DNA of 39,707 nt. Origin: Paenibacillus sp. oral taxon 786 str. D14. GTDB taxonomy: Bacteria > Bacillota > Bacilli > Paenibacillales > Paenibacillaceae. Of the stretch, positions 17,098 through 24,824 are shown piece after piece. Under the pieces are notes generated by a model. The model searched no databases, had not been told where the DNA came from, and saw only the letters and a list, made by a program, of their open reading frames with translations. Each line of letters begins with the position of its first letter. Position 1 is the first letter of the stretch. The DNA is taken from assembly GCF_000159955.1 (NCBI RefSeq), contig NZ_GG695970.1:49407-89113 (forward strand). Reading direction: 5' to 3'. Position numbers and translations under genes: made by a program.

Positions 17098-17712
17098 ATG
17101 ATTTTCATACGATACGAAAACTGGCGAAGTTACCTGCGATATTATCCCGTTACCTGCTTGCTCCTGGCGGCCAACATCGTGATGTTTATCATGCTTACGC
17201 TGAATGGGGGATCGAGGAACGGGCTCACCCTGCTAAGGTTCGGGGCAATGAGCGACATCGAGCCCTTTGCCGGACAAAGCTGGCGGTTGTTTACGGCGAT
17301 GTTTCTTCACAACGGGTTTGATCACCTGTTTTCCAACTCGTTTGCGATCCTGGTATTTGCGCCGCCGCTGGAGCGTCTGCTCGGCTGGTGGCGATATGCC
17401 TTGGTCTATTTGGGCAGCGGACTGGTCGGAAACCTCATCAGTATGGGTGTGTACCAGTTTAGCTCGGTCCCTCATATCTCGGTTGGGGCCTCAGGCGCTG
17501 TCTATGGTGTGTATGGCGCGTTTCTCTACATTGCCTTGCTGCAGCGTCACCTGATGGATGAAAGCTCGCGAAAAACGCTGTACAGCCTTCTCATTATCGG
17601 GGTGATCTATTCGGTATTGGTTCCCAAGATCAACCTGGCCGCTCATTTTGGCGGGCTTGTCGGCGGCTTTTTTATCTATGGACTCATTGTCCGCTTGTTA
17701 AAACGGCGTTGA
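17098..17712 (+). CDS. Rhomboid family intramembrane serine protease
   Basis: A 204-residue membrane protein with about six helices that cuts other membrane proteins within or near the bilayer. The catalytic dyad is Ser132 in GASGAVYG and His183 in AAHFGGLVGG. The HNGFDHLFSNSFAI segment (His71, His76, Asn80) matches the rhomboid HxxxxHxxxN oxyanion-site motif. The start is ATG 17098, seven bases after AAGGAGG. A much longer in-frame reading from 16453 is antisense to tpx and is not real. Substrate unknown. Confidence 0.9.
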   Translation: MIFIRYENWRSYLRYYPVTCLLLAANIVMFIMLTLNGGSRNGLTLLRFGAMSDIEPFAGQSWRLFTAMFLHNGFDHLFSNSFAILVFAPPLERLLGWWRYALVYLGSGLVGNLISMGVYQFSSVPHISVGASGAVYGVYGAFLYIALLQRHLMDESSRKTLYSLLIIGVIYSVLVPKINLAAHFGGLVGGFFIYGLIVRLLKRR

Positions 17713-17808
17713 ACCAATGGATTGTAAATGGTACATTAAATTTAGAGTATTATGTCATCAGAAGATGTTCGATGTTCGTAGCACATGCGAAATGGAGCGA
17801 TCAGATTC

Positions 17809-18726
17809 GTGGAATTGAGACAACTGCAGTATTTTGTAAAAGTGGCGAGGAAAGAGCACGTGACTCAGGCTGCCGAGGAACTGCACGTCGCCCAATCGGC
17901 GGTAAGCCGGCAAATTCACCAGCTCGAGCAGGAGCTTGGCGTTAATTTGTTTATGCAGAAGGGCAGGAATCTCCACCTTACCGCTGTGGGCCAGCTATTC
18001 TGCAGCCGGGTGGAGATGATTCTGAAGGATCTCGACCGGGCCGTGAGCGAGGTGCACGAATTTCTCGATCCGGAGCAAGGGGAAATTCGCTTAGGCTTCC
18101 CCAATAGCCTAGGTATTCATATGATTCCTAGTGTAGTGGCAGAATTCCGCAAGCTGTATCCCAATGTGAAGTTTCGTTTTAGGCAAGGCACTTATCCTAC
18201 GTTAATTCGGGATGTGGTTTCAGGGGAAGTGGATTTAGCCTTTATTTCTCCGTTTCCGGAAAATCATGATCAAGTCACCGGCAATGTGGTATTAACCGAG
18301 GATTTGGTGGCCATCCTTCCGCCGGGGCATCCTTTGGCTGGTGAGCAAAGCATCAAGCTCAGCCAGCTTAAGGACGAGAAGTTTATTTTGTTCAGCAAAG
18401 GCTATTCCTTGCGGCCAATCGTTTGGCATGCCTGCCTGGAGGCAGGGTTTACGCCAAAAATCGCCTTCGAGGGCGAAGAGACCGATACGATCCGGGGGCT
18501 GGTTGCGGCTGGGATGGGCGTAAGTCTGCTGCCGGAAATGGCGCTGTTTCAGAGCTTTACGCTTCAGCCGATCCGTGTGCGGATTTCGGAACCTAAGGTC
18601 ACCCGCACCATTGGGCTGATTCATCGGGTCGACGAGAAACTGCCGCTGGTAGCCCAATCGTTCCGAATGTTCCTGCTGGAATACTTTGGGCTTCAGGTGG
18701 ATACGCCGCCAAACCAGCAGCAGTAA
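17809..18726 (+). CDS. LysR family transcriptional regulator
   Basis: The 305-residue regulator has an N-terminal winged helix-turn-helix (residues 1-60, MELRQLQYFVKVARKEHVTQAAEELHV... with QSAVSRQIHQLE as recognition helix) and a C-terminal periplasmic-binding-like effector domain (about 90-290). It resembles the GltC/CynR-like branch; the effector is unknown. The start is taken as GTG 17809, so that the protein begins at the canonical MELRQLQYF; GGAG lies 11 bases upstream. An ATG at 17785 has no ribosome site. It lies 96 bases after the rhomboid gene and is followed by a strong terminator. Confidence 0.88.
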   Translation: MELRQLQYFVKVARKEHVTQAAEELHVAQSAVSRQIHQLEQELGVNLFMQKGRNLHLTAVGQLFCSRVEMILKDLDRAVSEVHEFLDPEQGEIRLGFPNSLGIHMIPSVVAEFRKLYPNVKFRFRQGTYPTLIRDVVSGEVDLAFISPFPENHDQVTGNVVLTEDLVAILPPGHPLAGEQSIKLSQLKDEKFILFSKGYSLRPIVWHACLEAGFTPKIAFEGEETDTIRGLVAAGMGVSLLPEMALFQSFTLQPIRVRISEPKVTRTIGLIHRVDEKLPLVAQSFRMFLLEYFGLQVDTPPNQQQ

Positions 18727-18770
18727 TTGAATCATCATGGAACGTTCTCCGAGATGTGGGGACGAAAAAA

Positions 18771-18815
18771 AAGGCTGCACGATCTCGAGCCCATGGGCTC
18801 GGTACCGTGCAGCCT
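18771..18815. terminator. Bidirectional terminator between LysR and yugP-like gene
   Basis: GGCTGCACG pairs with CGTGCAGCC, with an inner perfect palindrome CGAGCCCATGGGCTCG (18786-18801). An A-run lies on the left and a T-rich tract on the right. Confidence 0.8.
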
Positions 18816-18833
18816 CTTTGTTTGGTTTACTTG

Positions 18834-19514
18834 TTATTCGCGGTTGCTTGTGAAAATCAGGATGTAACGCAGCAGCTCCAAAATGGAGATCAAAGCGGCA
18901 GCTACATAAGTCAAAGCCGCGGCGTTTAATACTTTGCCAACTCCGCGTGCTTCATTAGGCGAAATAAAGCCTTGTTGAAGCATGATCTTGCGGGCCCGGT
19001 TGCTGGCGTTAAACTCGACCGGCAGCGTCACGATCTGGAACAAAACGGCCGCGGAGAAGAAGATAATCCCCAGACCGATCAGGTTCAGCGCGCCGAACAG
19101 GAAACCAGCCAGAAGCAAGAAAGGAGCAACCCCCGAGGCGAAGTTCACCACCGGGAACATCCGATGACGCAGCACCAGCATCGGGTACTTCTGCTTGTGC
19201 TGGATTGCGTGTCCTACCTCGTGGCAAGCGACGGCTACCGCAGAGATGGAGCTCTCATAATACACCGGCTCTGACAAGCGGACCACGCGGTGAATCGGGT
19301 CGTAGTGGTCCGTCAGGGCGCCGTGCACAGGCTCGATCGGGACATCATAGAGACCGTTCGCATCCAGCATACGTCTTGCGGCATCATGGCCGGTTAAGCC
19401 ATAGAGGTTCTGGACCTTCGCCCATTTGTTAAATGTGCCTTTGACCCGAAACTGCGCCCACAGGGACAACCCAAATGCGAGCAGAATGGGGATCAGCATC
19501 ACGTCTGAATACAT
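18834..19514 (-). CDS. YugP family zinc metallopeptidase (membrane)
   Basis: A 226-residue membrane protein of the Zn_peptidase_2/YugP family. The zinc-binding and catalytic motif HEVGH is at 98-102, followed by the conserved AIQH. One membrane helix is at the N-terminus (about 5-20), and two or three more follow between 120 and 220. The protease is thought to act at the inner membrane, but its substrates are unknown. The ribosome site GGAGGAATGATTC precedes ATG 19514. The MerR gene lies 63 bases upstream on the same strand without a clear terminator between, so the two may be co-transcribed. Confidence 0.85.
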   Translation of the reverse strand: MYSDVMLIPILLAFGLSLWAQFRVKGTFNKWAKVQNLYGLTGHDAARRMLDANGLYDVPIEPVHGALTDHYDPIHRVVRLSEPVYYESSISAVAVACHEVGHAIQHKQKYPMLVLRHRMFPVVNFASGVAPFLLLAGFLFGALNLIGLGIIFFSAAVLFQIVTLPVEFNASNRARKIMLQQGFISPNEARGVGKVLNAAALTYVAAALISILELLRYILIFTSNRE

Positions 19515-19577
19515 GAATCATTCCTCCATATGATTTAGTTATCAAAGAAGTAACTGAGGTTGTTTCAGGAGTAAAAG

Positions 19578-20003
19578 TTAGGAAAAGGGTCCGTGATTCA
19601 ATAACAGCCGGATGGCTTCCATGCAGGCCAAGCTTTGCGGCAGCAAATTCGCGAAGGCGCGTTTGGCCTGGTTGGGCTGCAAGCTGGAAATGAGCGGCTC
19701 CAGCTCTTTGACTTCGCGTTCCAGCTGCTGCATATGGAGCTCTAATGAGCTTAGCTTCTCCGTCACTTGTTCTTCCGGAGAAACTCGGTGCCACTGGTCC
19801 AGCTTCTCACGGATCTCTTCCAACGTATATTTCTCCTGTTTCAATTGATTAATACGTTCCAGCCTGATCAAGGTTTCAGCACTGTATAAACGATAATTTG
19901 TCTGGGTTCGCTTCTCCGGGGAGATCAGCCCGAGCTTCGTATAATAATCGATCGTACGCTCACTCACATCAGCTGCCTTCGCTAACTCTCCGATCCGGTA
20001 CAG
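19578..20003 (-). CDS. MerR family transcriptional regulator, probable CTG start
   Basis: A regulator of about 141 residues. The N-terminal winged helix (YRIGELAKAADVSERTIDYYTKLGLI, residues 2-27) is a typical MerR DNA-binding domain. A coiled coil follows (about 55-100, LSSLELHMQQLEREVKELE), then a short C-terminal effector region without obvious metal-binding cysteines. No ATG, GTG or TTG is available in frame before the first helix. CTG 20003 has GGAG eight bases upstream and gives the standard MerR N-terminus. The next start, GTG 19967, would delete half the helix-turn-helix. Targets unknown; yugP-like is next downstream. Confidence 0.75.
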   Translation of the reverse strand: MYRIGELAKAADVSERTIDYYTKLGLISPEKRTQTNYRLYSAETLIRLERINQLKQEKYTLEEIREKLDQWHRVSPEEQVTEKLSSLELHMQQLEREVKELEPLISSLQPNQAKRAFANLLPQSLACMEAIRLLLNHGPFS

Positions 20004-20158
20004 TTTCTTTACTCCAAGTTCATCACCTCTCCCGACAATTCCAAAGGATTGAGTTCTATATTTATTCTATTTATCCCCATAATACTTAACAACAAGCATA
20101 CAGTCAAACGTCATACTTTATTTTTGTCAGTAACTATAAGACGTGTTATCGAAATACC

Positions 20159-20173
20159 TTACATACAATGTAA
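20159..20173. repeat. Inverted repeat upstream of amtB promoter
   Basis: TTACAT-ACA-ATGTAA lies 39 bases before the amtB -35. The half sites resemble GlnR/TnrA halves but in the opposite arrangement. Confidence 0.35.
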
Positions 20174-20211
20174 TAATACATGCAATTTGGCGATTTTTTT
20201 TGAAAAAAGTA

Positions 20212-20240
20212 TTGTCATCCCTGAATTTTTCTCTTATAAT
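20212..20240 (+). promoter_or_regulatory. SigA promoter of amtB operon
   Basis: TTGTCA at 20212-20217 and perfect TATAAT at 20235-20240 with a 17-base spacer. The transcript start is expected near 20247. Confidence 0.75.
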
Positions 20241-20260
20241 CACATTAACAATTCATTTTG

Positions 20261-20277
20261 TGTTAGGAAACTTAACA
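20261..20277. promoter_or_regulatory. GlnR/TnrA-type operator in the amtB leader
   Basis: TGTTAGGAAACTTAACA matches the nitrogen-regulator consensus TGTNA-N7-TNACA at every defined base. It lies about 15 bases downstream of the predicted transcript start, where a bound repressor would block RNA polymerase. Confidence 0.75.
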
Positions 20278-20294
20278 TTGGGGGAGTGTTCAAA

Positions 20295-21695
20295 ATGAAG
20301 AAGAAGTGGCTTTACGGGGTACTCATTTTTCTTGCATCGTTTGCGTTTCCGGTCTCGGCGTTCGCAGCGGAGGGAGAGGTTACCGCTCCGGTTCTGGAGC
20401 TGGGCCTGAACTCGCTTTTCGTATTCGTCGCAGCCATGCTCGTATTCTTCATGCAAGCAGGCTTTGCTCTTCTTGAAGCGGGTACGGTTCGGATGAAGAA
20501 CGCCGGACACGTTGCAGGTAAAACCGTCCTCACCTTGGGGATTGCTATTCTTGCTTGGTGGCTGATTGGTTTTGGCTTCGCTTTTGGCGACGGCAACAGC
20601 TTCCTAGGTACAACCGGGTTCTTTTTTGGAGGAGAAGGGGATATCGGTTCGTTCAGCGTATTTGCTGAAATCGGCGTACCATTAAATCTGATGTTCCTGT
20701 TCCAAATGGCGTTTGCGGCAGTATCGCTGGCGATCGCCTGCGGCGGGATGGCAGAACGTGCGAAACTCAGTGTCTACATTATCTTCGGAACAATCTTTAT
20801 CGTATTGATTTATCCAATTGTCGCTCACTGGGTATGGGGCGGCGGCTGGCTTGGTAACTTGGGGATGCAAGACTACGCTGGTTCGACGGTAGTTCACTTA
20901 ACGGGTGCTACAGCGGCGCTTGCAGCAACGATTCTGCTGAAACCGCGTCTTGGTAAATACAATAAAGACGGTAAACCGAACAACATTCCAGGTCATAACC
21001 AAGTGTTGACGGTACTCGGTGTGATCATTCTGTGGATTGGCTGGTTTGGTTTCAACCCAGGTAGTGCATTAACTCCTTTGGGTGATGGATTCTTCGGTTA
21101 TGTGTTGATGACAACGAACCTGGCTGCTGCAGCTGGTGCAGTTGCTGCATTGCTGATCTCCTGGGCAGTTCTGGGCAAGTCGGATATTCCAAGCATGCTG
21201 AACGGCGTGCTGGCGGCTCTCGTAGCGATTACTGGTTCTTGTGCTTTCGTTGATGCTTGGGCTTCCGTTATCATCGGTGCGGTTGCTGGGATCTTGACCT
21301 TCTTTACCGCTAGATGGTTTGAACGTGCTGGTGTGGATGATCCGATTTATGCCTTCTCCGTACACGGGATCGCCGGGGTATGGGGTGCGGTTTCCACTGG
21401 TCTCTTCGCAACGCCGGAGCTGGCTGAAACTACAGGTGTAGGTAAAGCAGGCTTGTTCTACGGCGGCGGTTTTGGGCAATTAGGGGTTCAAGTGTTGGGT
21501 GTTATCGGGACTTTCGCTTTCGTACTGGTGCTGTCGTTCCTGATTCTCGGAATTATGAAATGGACGATGGGGCTTCGCGTTACAGAAGAAGAAGAAACGA
21601 TGGGTCTGGATATCAGCGAACATGGTACTTACGGGTATCCGGAGCAAATGAGCATACTGAACAAAACAACTTCGTCTGGTATTCCTGCGGAATAA
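20295..21695 (+). CDS. amtB: Ammonium transporter AmtB
   Basis: The 466-residue protein carries a cleavable-looking signal peptide (MKKKWLYGVLIFLASFAFPVSAFAA) and about eleven membrane helices. Family signatures include MQAGFALLEAGTVRMKN (about 54-70), GGMAERAKL, DYAGSTVVHLTGA and GFNPGSAL, with the pore histidines in VVHLTGA and FSVHGIAGVWG. It takes up ammonium, and in many bacteria is gated by the PII protein GlnK. No glnK is adjacent; instead two genes for a DUF294 nucleotidyltransferase and an exonuclease follow. The start is ATG 20295, after GGGGGAG; earlier in-frame codons lie upstream of the promoter. Confidence 0.94.
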   Translation: MKKKWLYGVLIFLASFAFPVSAFAAEGEVTAPVLELGLNSLFVFVAAMLVFFMQAGFALLEAGTVRMKNAGHVAGKTVLTLGIAILAWWLIGFGFAFGDGNSFLGTTGFFFGGEGDIGSFSVFAEIGVPLNLMFLFQMAFAAVSLAIACGGMAERAKLSVYIIFGTIFIVLIYPIVAHWVWGGGWLGNLGMQDYAGSTVVHLTGATAALAATILLKPRLGKYNKDGKPNNIPGHNQVLTVLGVIILWIGWFGFNPGSALTPLGDGFFGYVLMTTNLAAAAGAVAALLISWAVLGKSDIPSMLNGVLAALVAITGSCAFVDAWASVIIGAVAGILTFFTARWFERAGVDDPIYAFSVHGIAGVWGAVSTGLFATPELAETTGVGKAGLFYGGGFGQLGVQVLGVIGTFAFVLVLSFLILGIMKWTMGLRVTEEEETMGLDISEHGTYGYPEQMSILNKTTSSGIPAE

Positions 21696-21749
21696 TTGAA
21701 GACAGAGATCCTGGCGTGAGGCGTCCGGAAGAGAAAGGAAGTTGGGCTT

Positions 21750-22841
21750 ATGAGTCATGAGACGGCCATGAACAACGCAAATTTAGACGCGATTCGGTCC
21801 GCCGCAACTCCCGGTTCGCTAAGAGCGGCCAGAATCGATGAGCAGAATCGCTTGTATCGCAAACTGACAACGATGCCGATTCAGGATTGGAACCGTGAAG
21901 TCTCGGACCTACATGATGCCGTCATGACCCAAGCTTGCCGATGCTGTGAAGAAGAAATGATCCAGGAGGGCTTCGGCCCTCCTCCTTCGCATTATGCCTT
22001 TATTGCGTTTGGAAGCGCCGGTCGGGCGGAACCCACGTTATGGAGCGACCAGGATAACGGTTTGATTTACGGGGATGGTGATGCGGATCAGCTGGAAGTC
22101 TACTTTGAGCGCTTTGGTGAGAAGCTGTCAGAGATTCTCGAGCAGGTTGGTTATCCCCCATGTCCGGGTAAGGTGATGGTGTCCAATCCATTATGGCGGG
22201 GCAACCTTGACGCGTGGGAGAAGCAACTGCTGGAATGGCGAGATATTTTGGCTTGGGAACAGGTTCGTTACTTGATGATTGCCGCCGATTTGCGCCATAT
22301 CTGCGGGGATGCGAAGCTAACCGATGGCTTGCGCAAGACGATGAAGCGGATTATGGAGGCGGATCAAGGCGGTGAACGCGATGTGGTGACGGCCATTTTG
22401 CGGAATACTGTCCGTCACAAAGCGGCACTAAATGTGTTGGGGCAAGTGATCACAGAGCAAAGCGGTGAACATGCCGGGGAATTTGACGTGAAATACGGGC
22501 TGTACATCCCGATCGTGAACGCCGTGCGTTATTTGGCTTTGCAATACGGGATCGAAGCCTCGAACACTTGGGAACGGATTGCTCAACTCCTTCAGCTTGA
22601 GGCTGTTCCGACACGGTGGCTGGAGTCGTGCAGCCGCGCGTTTAACACGGCGGTGAAGCTAAGATCGCTTGTATCACCGGTCATCGAAGACGGCTTGCTC
22701 ACGGGTTCTCATTACCTGCCCCAAGAAATGCTAAAACAGAAAGAGCTCCGGCGCGAGCTGCGGGAATCGCTCAGTACGGTCAAGGTCATGTACCGCACAC
22801 TCCAAAGGCAGCACCGGTATGCGGAAAGGAAATGGTTATGA
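21750..22841 (+). CDS. DUF294 GlnD-like nucleotidyltransferase domain protein
   Basis: A 363-residue cytosolic protein. A nucleotidyltransferase active site, GSxGR(x)7-8-DxD, is visible: Gly88-Ser89, Arg92, Asp100 and Asp102 in GSAGRAEPTLWSDQDN. The C-terminal half (about 200-355) is the helical DUF294_C domain. The usual N-terminal cNMP-binding and CBS domains of this family are absent, so it is a short form. The fold is that of the GlnD/GlnE uridylyl- and adenylyltransferases. Placed 54 bases after amtB with no terminator, it may modify a nitrogen-signalling protein. It overlaps the next gene by ATGA, showing translational coupling. Confidence 0.82.
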   Translation: MSHETAMNNANLDAIRSAATPGSLRAARIDEQNRLYRKLTTMPIQDWNREVSDLHDAVMTQACRCCEEEMIQEGFGPPPSHYAFIAFGSAGRAEPTLWSDQDNGLIYGDGDADQLEVYFERFGEKLSEILEQVGYPPCPGKVMVSNPLWRGNLDAWEKQLLEWRDILAWEQVRYLMIAADLRHICGDAKLTDGLRKTMKRIMEADQGGERDVVTAILRNTVRHKAALNVLGQVITEQSGEHAGEFDVKYGLYIPIVNAVRYLALQYGIEASNTWERIAQLLQLEAVPTRWLESCSRAFNTAVKLRSLVSPVIEDGLLTGSHYLPQEMLKQKELRRELRESLSTVKVMYRTLQRQHRYAERKWL

Positions 22842-23575
22842 AAGAACCGATGAAGGGAAATGGTGGTTTTTGGGATGCTTTTAAGGGCGGCGGAGTGTCG
22901 CCAAGGATCGCCTCGATGCTTGGTGCCCCCAGCGCACAGCAAATCGCTTTCGTTCGTTCATTAACCAAAGGACAGCGCCGTCCGGAGACGCTTCACGTTC
23001 CGCTGGCTGAATTGAAAACGGCCGTCTTCGATTTGGAGACTACGGGATTTCATTACCATTATGGTGATGAAATCTTGTCCTTTGGAGCCATAAAAGTGGA
23101 GGGGGAGCGAATCACCGATGAGGTGTATTACTCGCTGGCCAAACCGGCTTGCCAAATTCCTGAGCGAATCATTGAACTAACTGGAATTACGCCGGAGATG
23201 GCTCAGTCAGCTCCATCCTTGCTGGAGGCGTTGCGCGAATTTATGGCATTCGTGGATGACCGGGTGTTGGTTGCCCACGGCAGTGCCCATGACAAAGCTT
23301 TTTTGGATGTGGCGTTATGGAAGACCACCAAAGCTCATCTCGGGCATCGGGTGCTGGACACGATGATGATCGCCCGGAAGCTGGAACCGGACCGGCGTAT
23401 CTCTGGCAGCCTGGACGAATGGCTGGCCGTGTACGAGATTCCAGTAACGAAGCGACACCACGCATTGGAAGACTCCAAGATGACAGCTCAGCTGTGGACC
23501 GCGTTAATCCAACGGTTGAAAGAACAAAACGTGATTACTTTGGGAGATCTGTACACCTTCTTAAGCCGAACGTAA
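22838..23575 (+). CDS. DEDDh 3'-5' exonuclease (DnaQ/PolC epsilon-like)
   Basis: A 245-residue protein. The exonuclease domain begins near residue 60: ExoI FDLETTGF with Asp65 and Glu67, ExoII around VAHGSAHDKAFLD, ExoIII HHALEDSKM with His and Asp. These are the four acidic metal ligands plus the histidine of DEDDh nucleases. The N-terminal 55 residues are basic and unassigned. The start is ATG 22838: AAAGGA lies seven bases before it, and it overlaps the nucleotidyltransferase stop as ATGA. The ATG two codons earlier is too close to the ribosome site. The nucleic acid target is unknown; a free-standing proofreading or RNA/DNA trimming role is possible. Confidence 0.85.
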   Translation: MKEPMKGNGGFWDAFKGGGVSPRIASMLGAPSAQQIAFVRSLTKGQRRPETLHVPLAELKTAVFDLETTGFHYHYGDEILSFGAIKVEGERITDEVYYSLAKPACQIPERIIELTGITPEMAQSAPSLLEALREFMAFVDDRVLVAHGSAHDKAFLDVALWKTTKAHLGHRVLDTMMIARKLEPDRRISGSLDEWLAVYEIPVTKRHHALEDSKMTAQLWTALIQRLKEQNVITLGDLYTFLSRT

Positions 23576-23587
23576 GCCTTTGCTGTC

Positions 23588-24043
23588 CTAGTTTTCACGT
23601 AACTTGATGGGCAGCAGACGATAACCTCCTGAATAAGCACTTATCCCATACGCGTGTAGCATGAAGCCGTCCGGTTCGCCGGGCGGCTTATCGTTTGATG
23701 GATTCATCCGACCACCAATTAGGTACAATTGAAGGCGATCGGCAAAATTCGGAAGCTGACGCAAATCCTCTGACGATGGCTGCGGCGGTGAAGTGGGGTG
23801 GGTGTGGTAGACGCCAATCAATCGCGGATCAAAGCAACTGCGAACCCAGATGGCGGGGTCGAGTTCAAAAGCGTGCAACGGAATCTTCGAATGGTTCGCC
23901 ACAGGAAGATAACGTTCAATGGTGCCGATGCGGCCGTCCAGCGATCCAAACAGCAGCCCGCAGGCTTCCTCCGGGTAACGATCTTGCCCATCCTGCAGCA
24001 TTTCGTCACGAATATGCGGCGGCAATATCCAGGATTGATTCAT
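23588..24043 (-). CDS. JAMM/MPN-domain (Mov34/M67) metalloprotease-like protein
   Basis: A 151-residue protein with the full JAMM zinc motif: His80-Thr-His82, seven residues, Ser90-x-x-Asp93 (HTHPTSPPQPSSED), with catalytic Glu25 or Glu26 in YPEEACGLLFG. Bacterial relatives cleave C-terminal tails from ubiquitin-like or sulfur-carrier proteins such as ThiS/CysO types. No sulfur-carrier gene lies in this window. The start is ATG 24043, eight bases after GGGAG. It converges with the exonuclease gene with only 12 bases between, and diverges from the TlpA-like gene. Confidence 0.85.
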   Translation of the reverse strand: MNQSWILPPHIRDEMLQDGQDRYPEEACGLLFGSLDGRIGTIERYLPVANHSKIPLHAFELDPAIWVRSCFDPRLIGVYHTHPTSPPQPSSEDLRQLPNFADRLQLYLIGGRMNPSNDKPPGEPDGFMLHAYGISAYSGGYRLLPIKLREN

Positions 24044-24093
24044 TTTGCATGCTCCCGTCGTGATAGGTTAGAGTTCACCTTTTTCTCGATCCA

Positions 24094-24123
24094 TTGTAAC
24101 AAATCGTTAAAAAAGGGTACAAT
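24094..24123 (+). promoter_or_regulatory. Promoter of the TlpA-like gene
   Basis: TTGTAA at 24094-24099 and TACAAT at 24118-24123, with an 18-base spacer. Confidence 0.5.
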
Positions 24124-24180
24124 AATTACGGTAAACATAATCTTCAAAACCAGATGAGGTCATAAAAGGACGGGCAAAAG

Positions 24181-24759
24181 ATGAAACGGAATCGATGGAT
24201 ACTTGCCGGGTTGCTAGTGTTGCTGGTTATCGCTCTGCTGGACCGTGGGGGACAGGAGGGCTGGTTTGGCAGCTTCCTCAGCGGCTCTAAGGGAGACAAT
24301 AACGAACCTTCGCTTGGCGCCATGGCAGCCGAAGGGGCACCGAAGCCAGGAACGACTGCGCCAACGTTCGAGTTAACCGGTTTGGATGGCAAGACGTATG
24401 AGGTTGGGGGCAAGCGGGATAAAGTACTGCTTCTGAACTTCTGGGCGTCCTGGTGCGATCCGTGTAAGGAGGAAGCGCCTGAGCTGAAGGCGTTATCTGA
24501 GAAATACAAGGATTCACTGGACATCTATGCCGTGAACGTTACATTATACGATAACCTGGATGAGGCCAAGGCCTTCGTCAAAAAATATGGCTACACCTTC
24601 CCGGTTCTCTTGGATGAAAAAGAGGAGCTTTACCGGAAGTATAATGGTATTGCCTTTCCGACCAACGTGCTGATTGACGAACAAGGCGTGATTCGAGATG
24701 TCATCGTCGGAGTCATTTCGCCGGAAGAGTTGGAAGCCAAGATCAAAAGCTTGATATAG
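24181..24759 (+). CDS. TlpA/ResA-like thiol-disulfide oxidoreductase
   Basis: A 192-residue membrane-anchored thioredoxin-fold protein. An uncleaved N-terminal helix (residues 6-20) is followed by a linker and an extracytoplasmic AhpC-TSA/redoxin domain from about residue 55. The active site WASWCDPCKEE has Cys92 and Cys95. The cis-proline strand is IAFPTNVLID. Relatives reduce disulfides outside the membrane, for instance in cytochrome c maturation or spore formation; the target here is unknown. Length and domain order are normal for ResA/StoA-type proteins. It is preceded by its own promoter and followed by a two-way terminator. Confidence 0.9.
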   Translation: MKRNRWILAGLLVLLVIALLDRGGQEGWFGSFLSGSKGDNNEPSLGAMAAEGAPKPGTTAPTFELTGLDGKTYEVGGKRDKVLLLNFWASWCDPCKEEAPELKALSEKYKDSLDIYAVNVTLYDNLDEAKAFVKKYGYTFPVLLDEKEELYRKYNGIAFPTNVLIDEQGVIRDVIVGVISPEELEAKIKSLI

Positions 24760-24766
24760 CACAGAA

Positions 24767-24807
24767 AAAAGCCCGAATCACCGTGAGTAACGGAGATTTG
24801 GGCTTTT
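24767..24807. terminator. Bidirectional terminator between TlpA-like gene and cimA
   Basis: AAAAGCCC (24767-24774) pairs with GGGCTTTT (24800-24807), with an inner AATC-CCG/CGG-GATT stem. Confidence 0.8.
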
Positions 24808-24824
24808 CGCATAAGAGATGGCGT

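Noticed and set aside
16453..17712. A 419-codon plus-strand reading frame ending in the rhomboid protease
   Set aside because: Its first 640 bases are antisense to the clearly real tpx gene and its promoter. The rhomboid has its own AAGGAGG and ATG at 17098.
20049..20294. An 82-codon N-terminal extension of AmtB
   Set aside because: It would include the promoter, the GlnR box and the ribosome site; the signal peptide begins at 20295.
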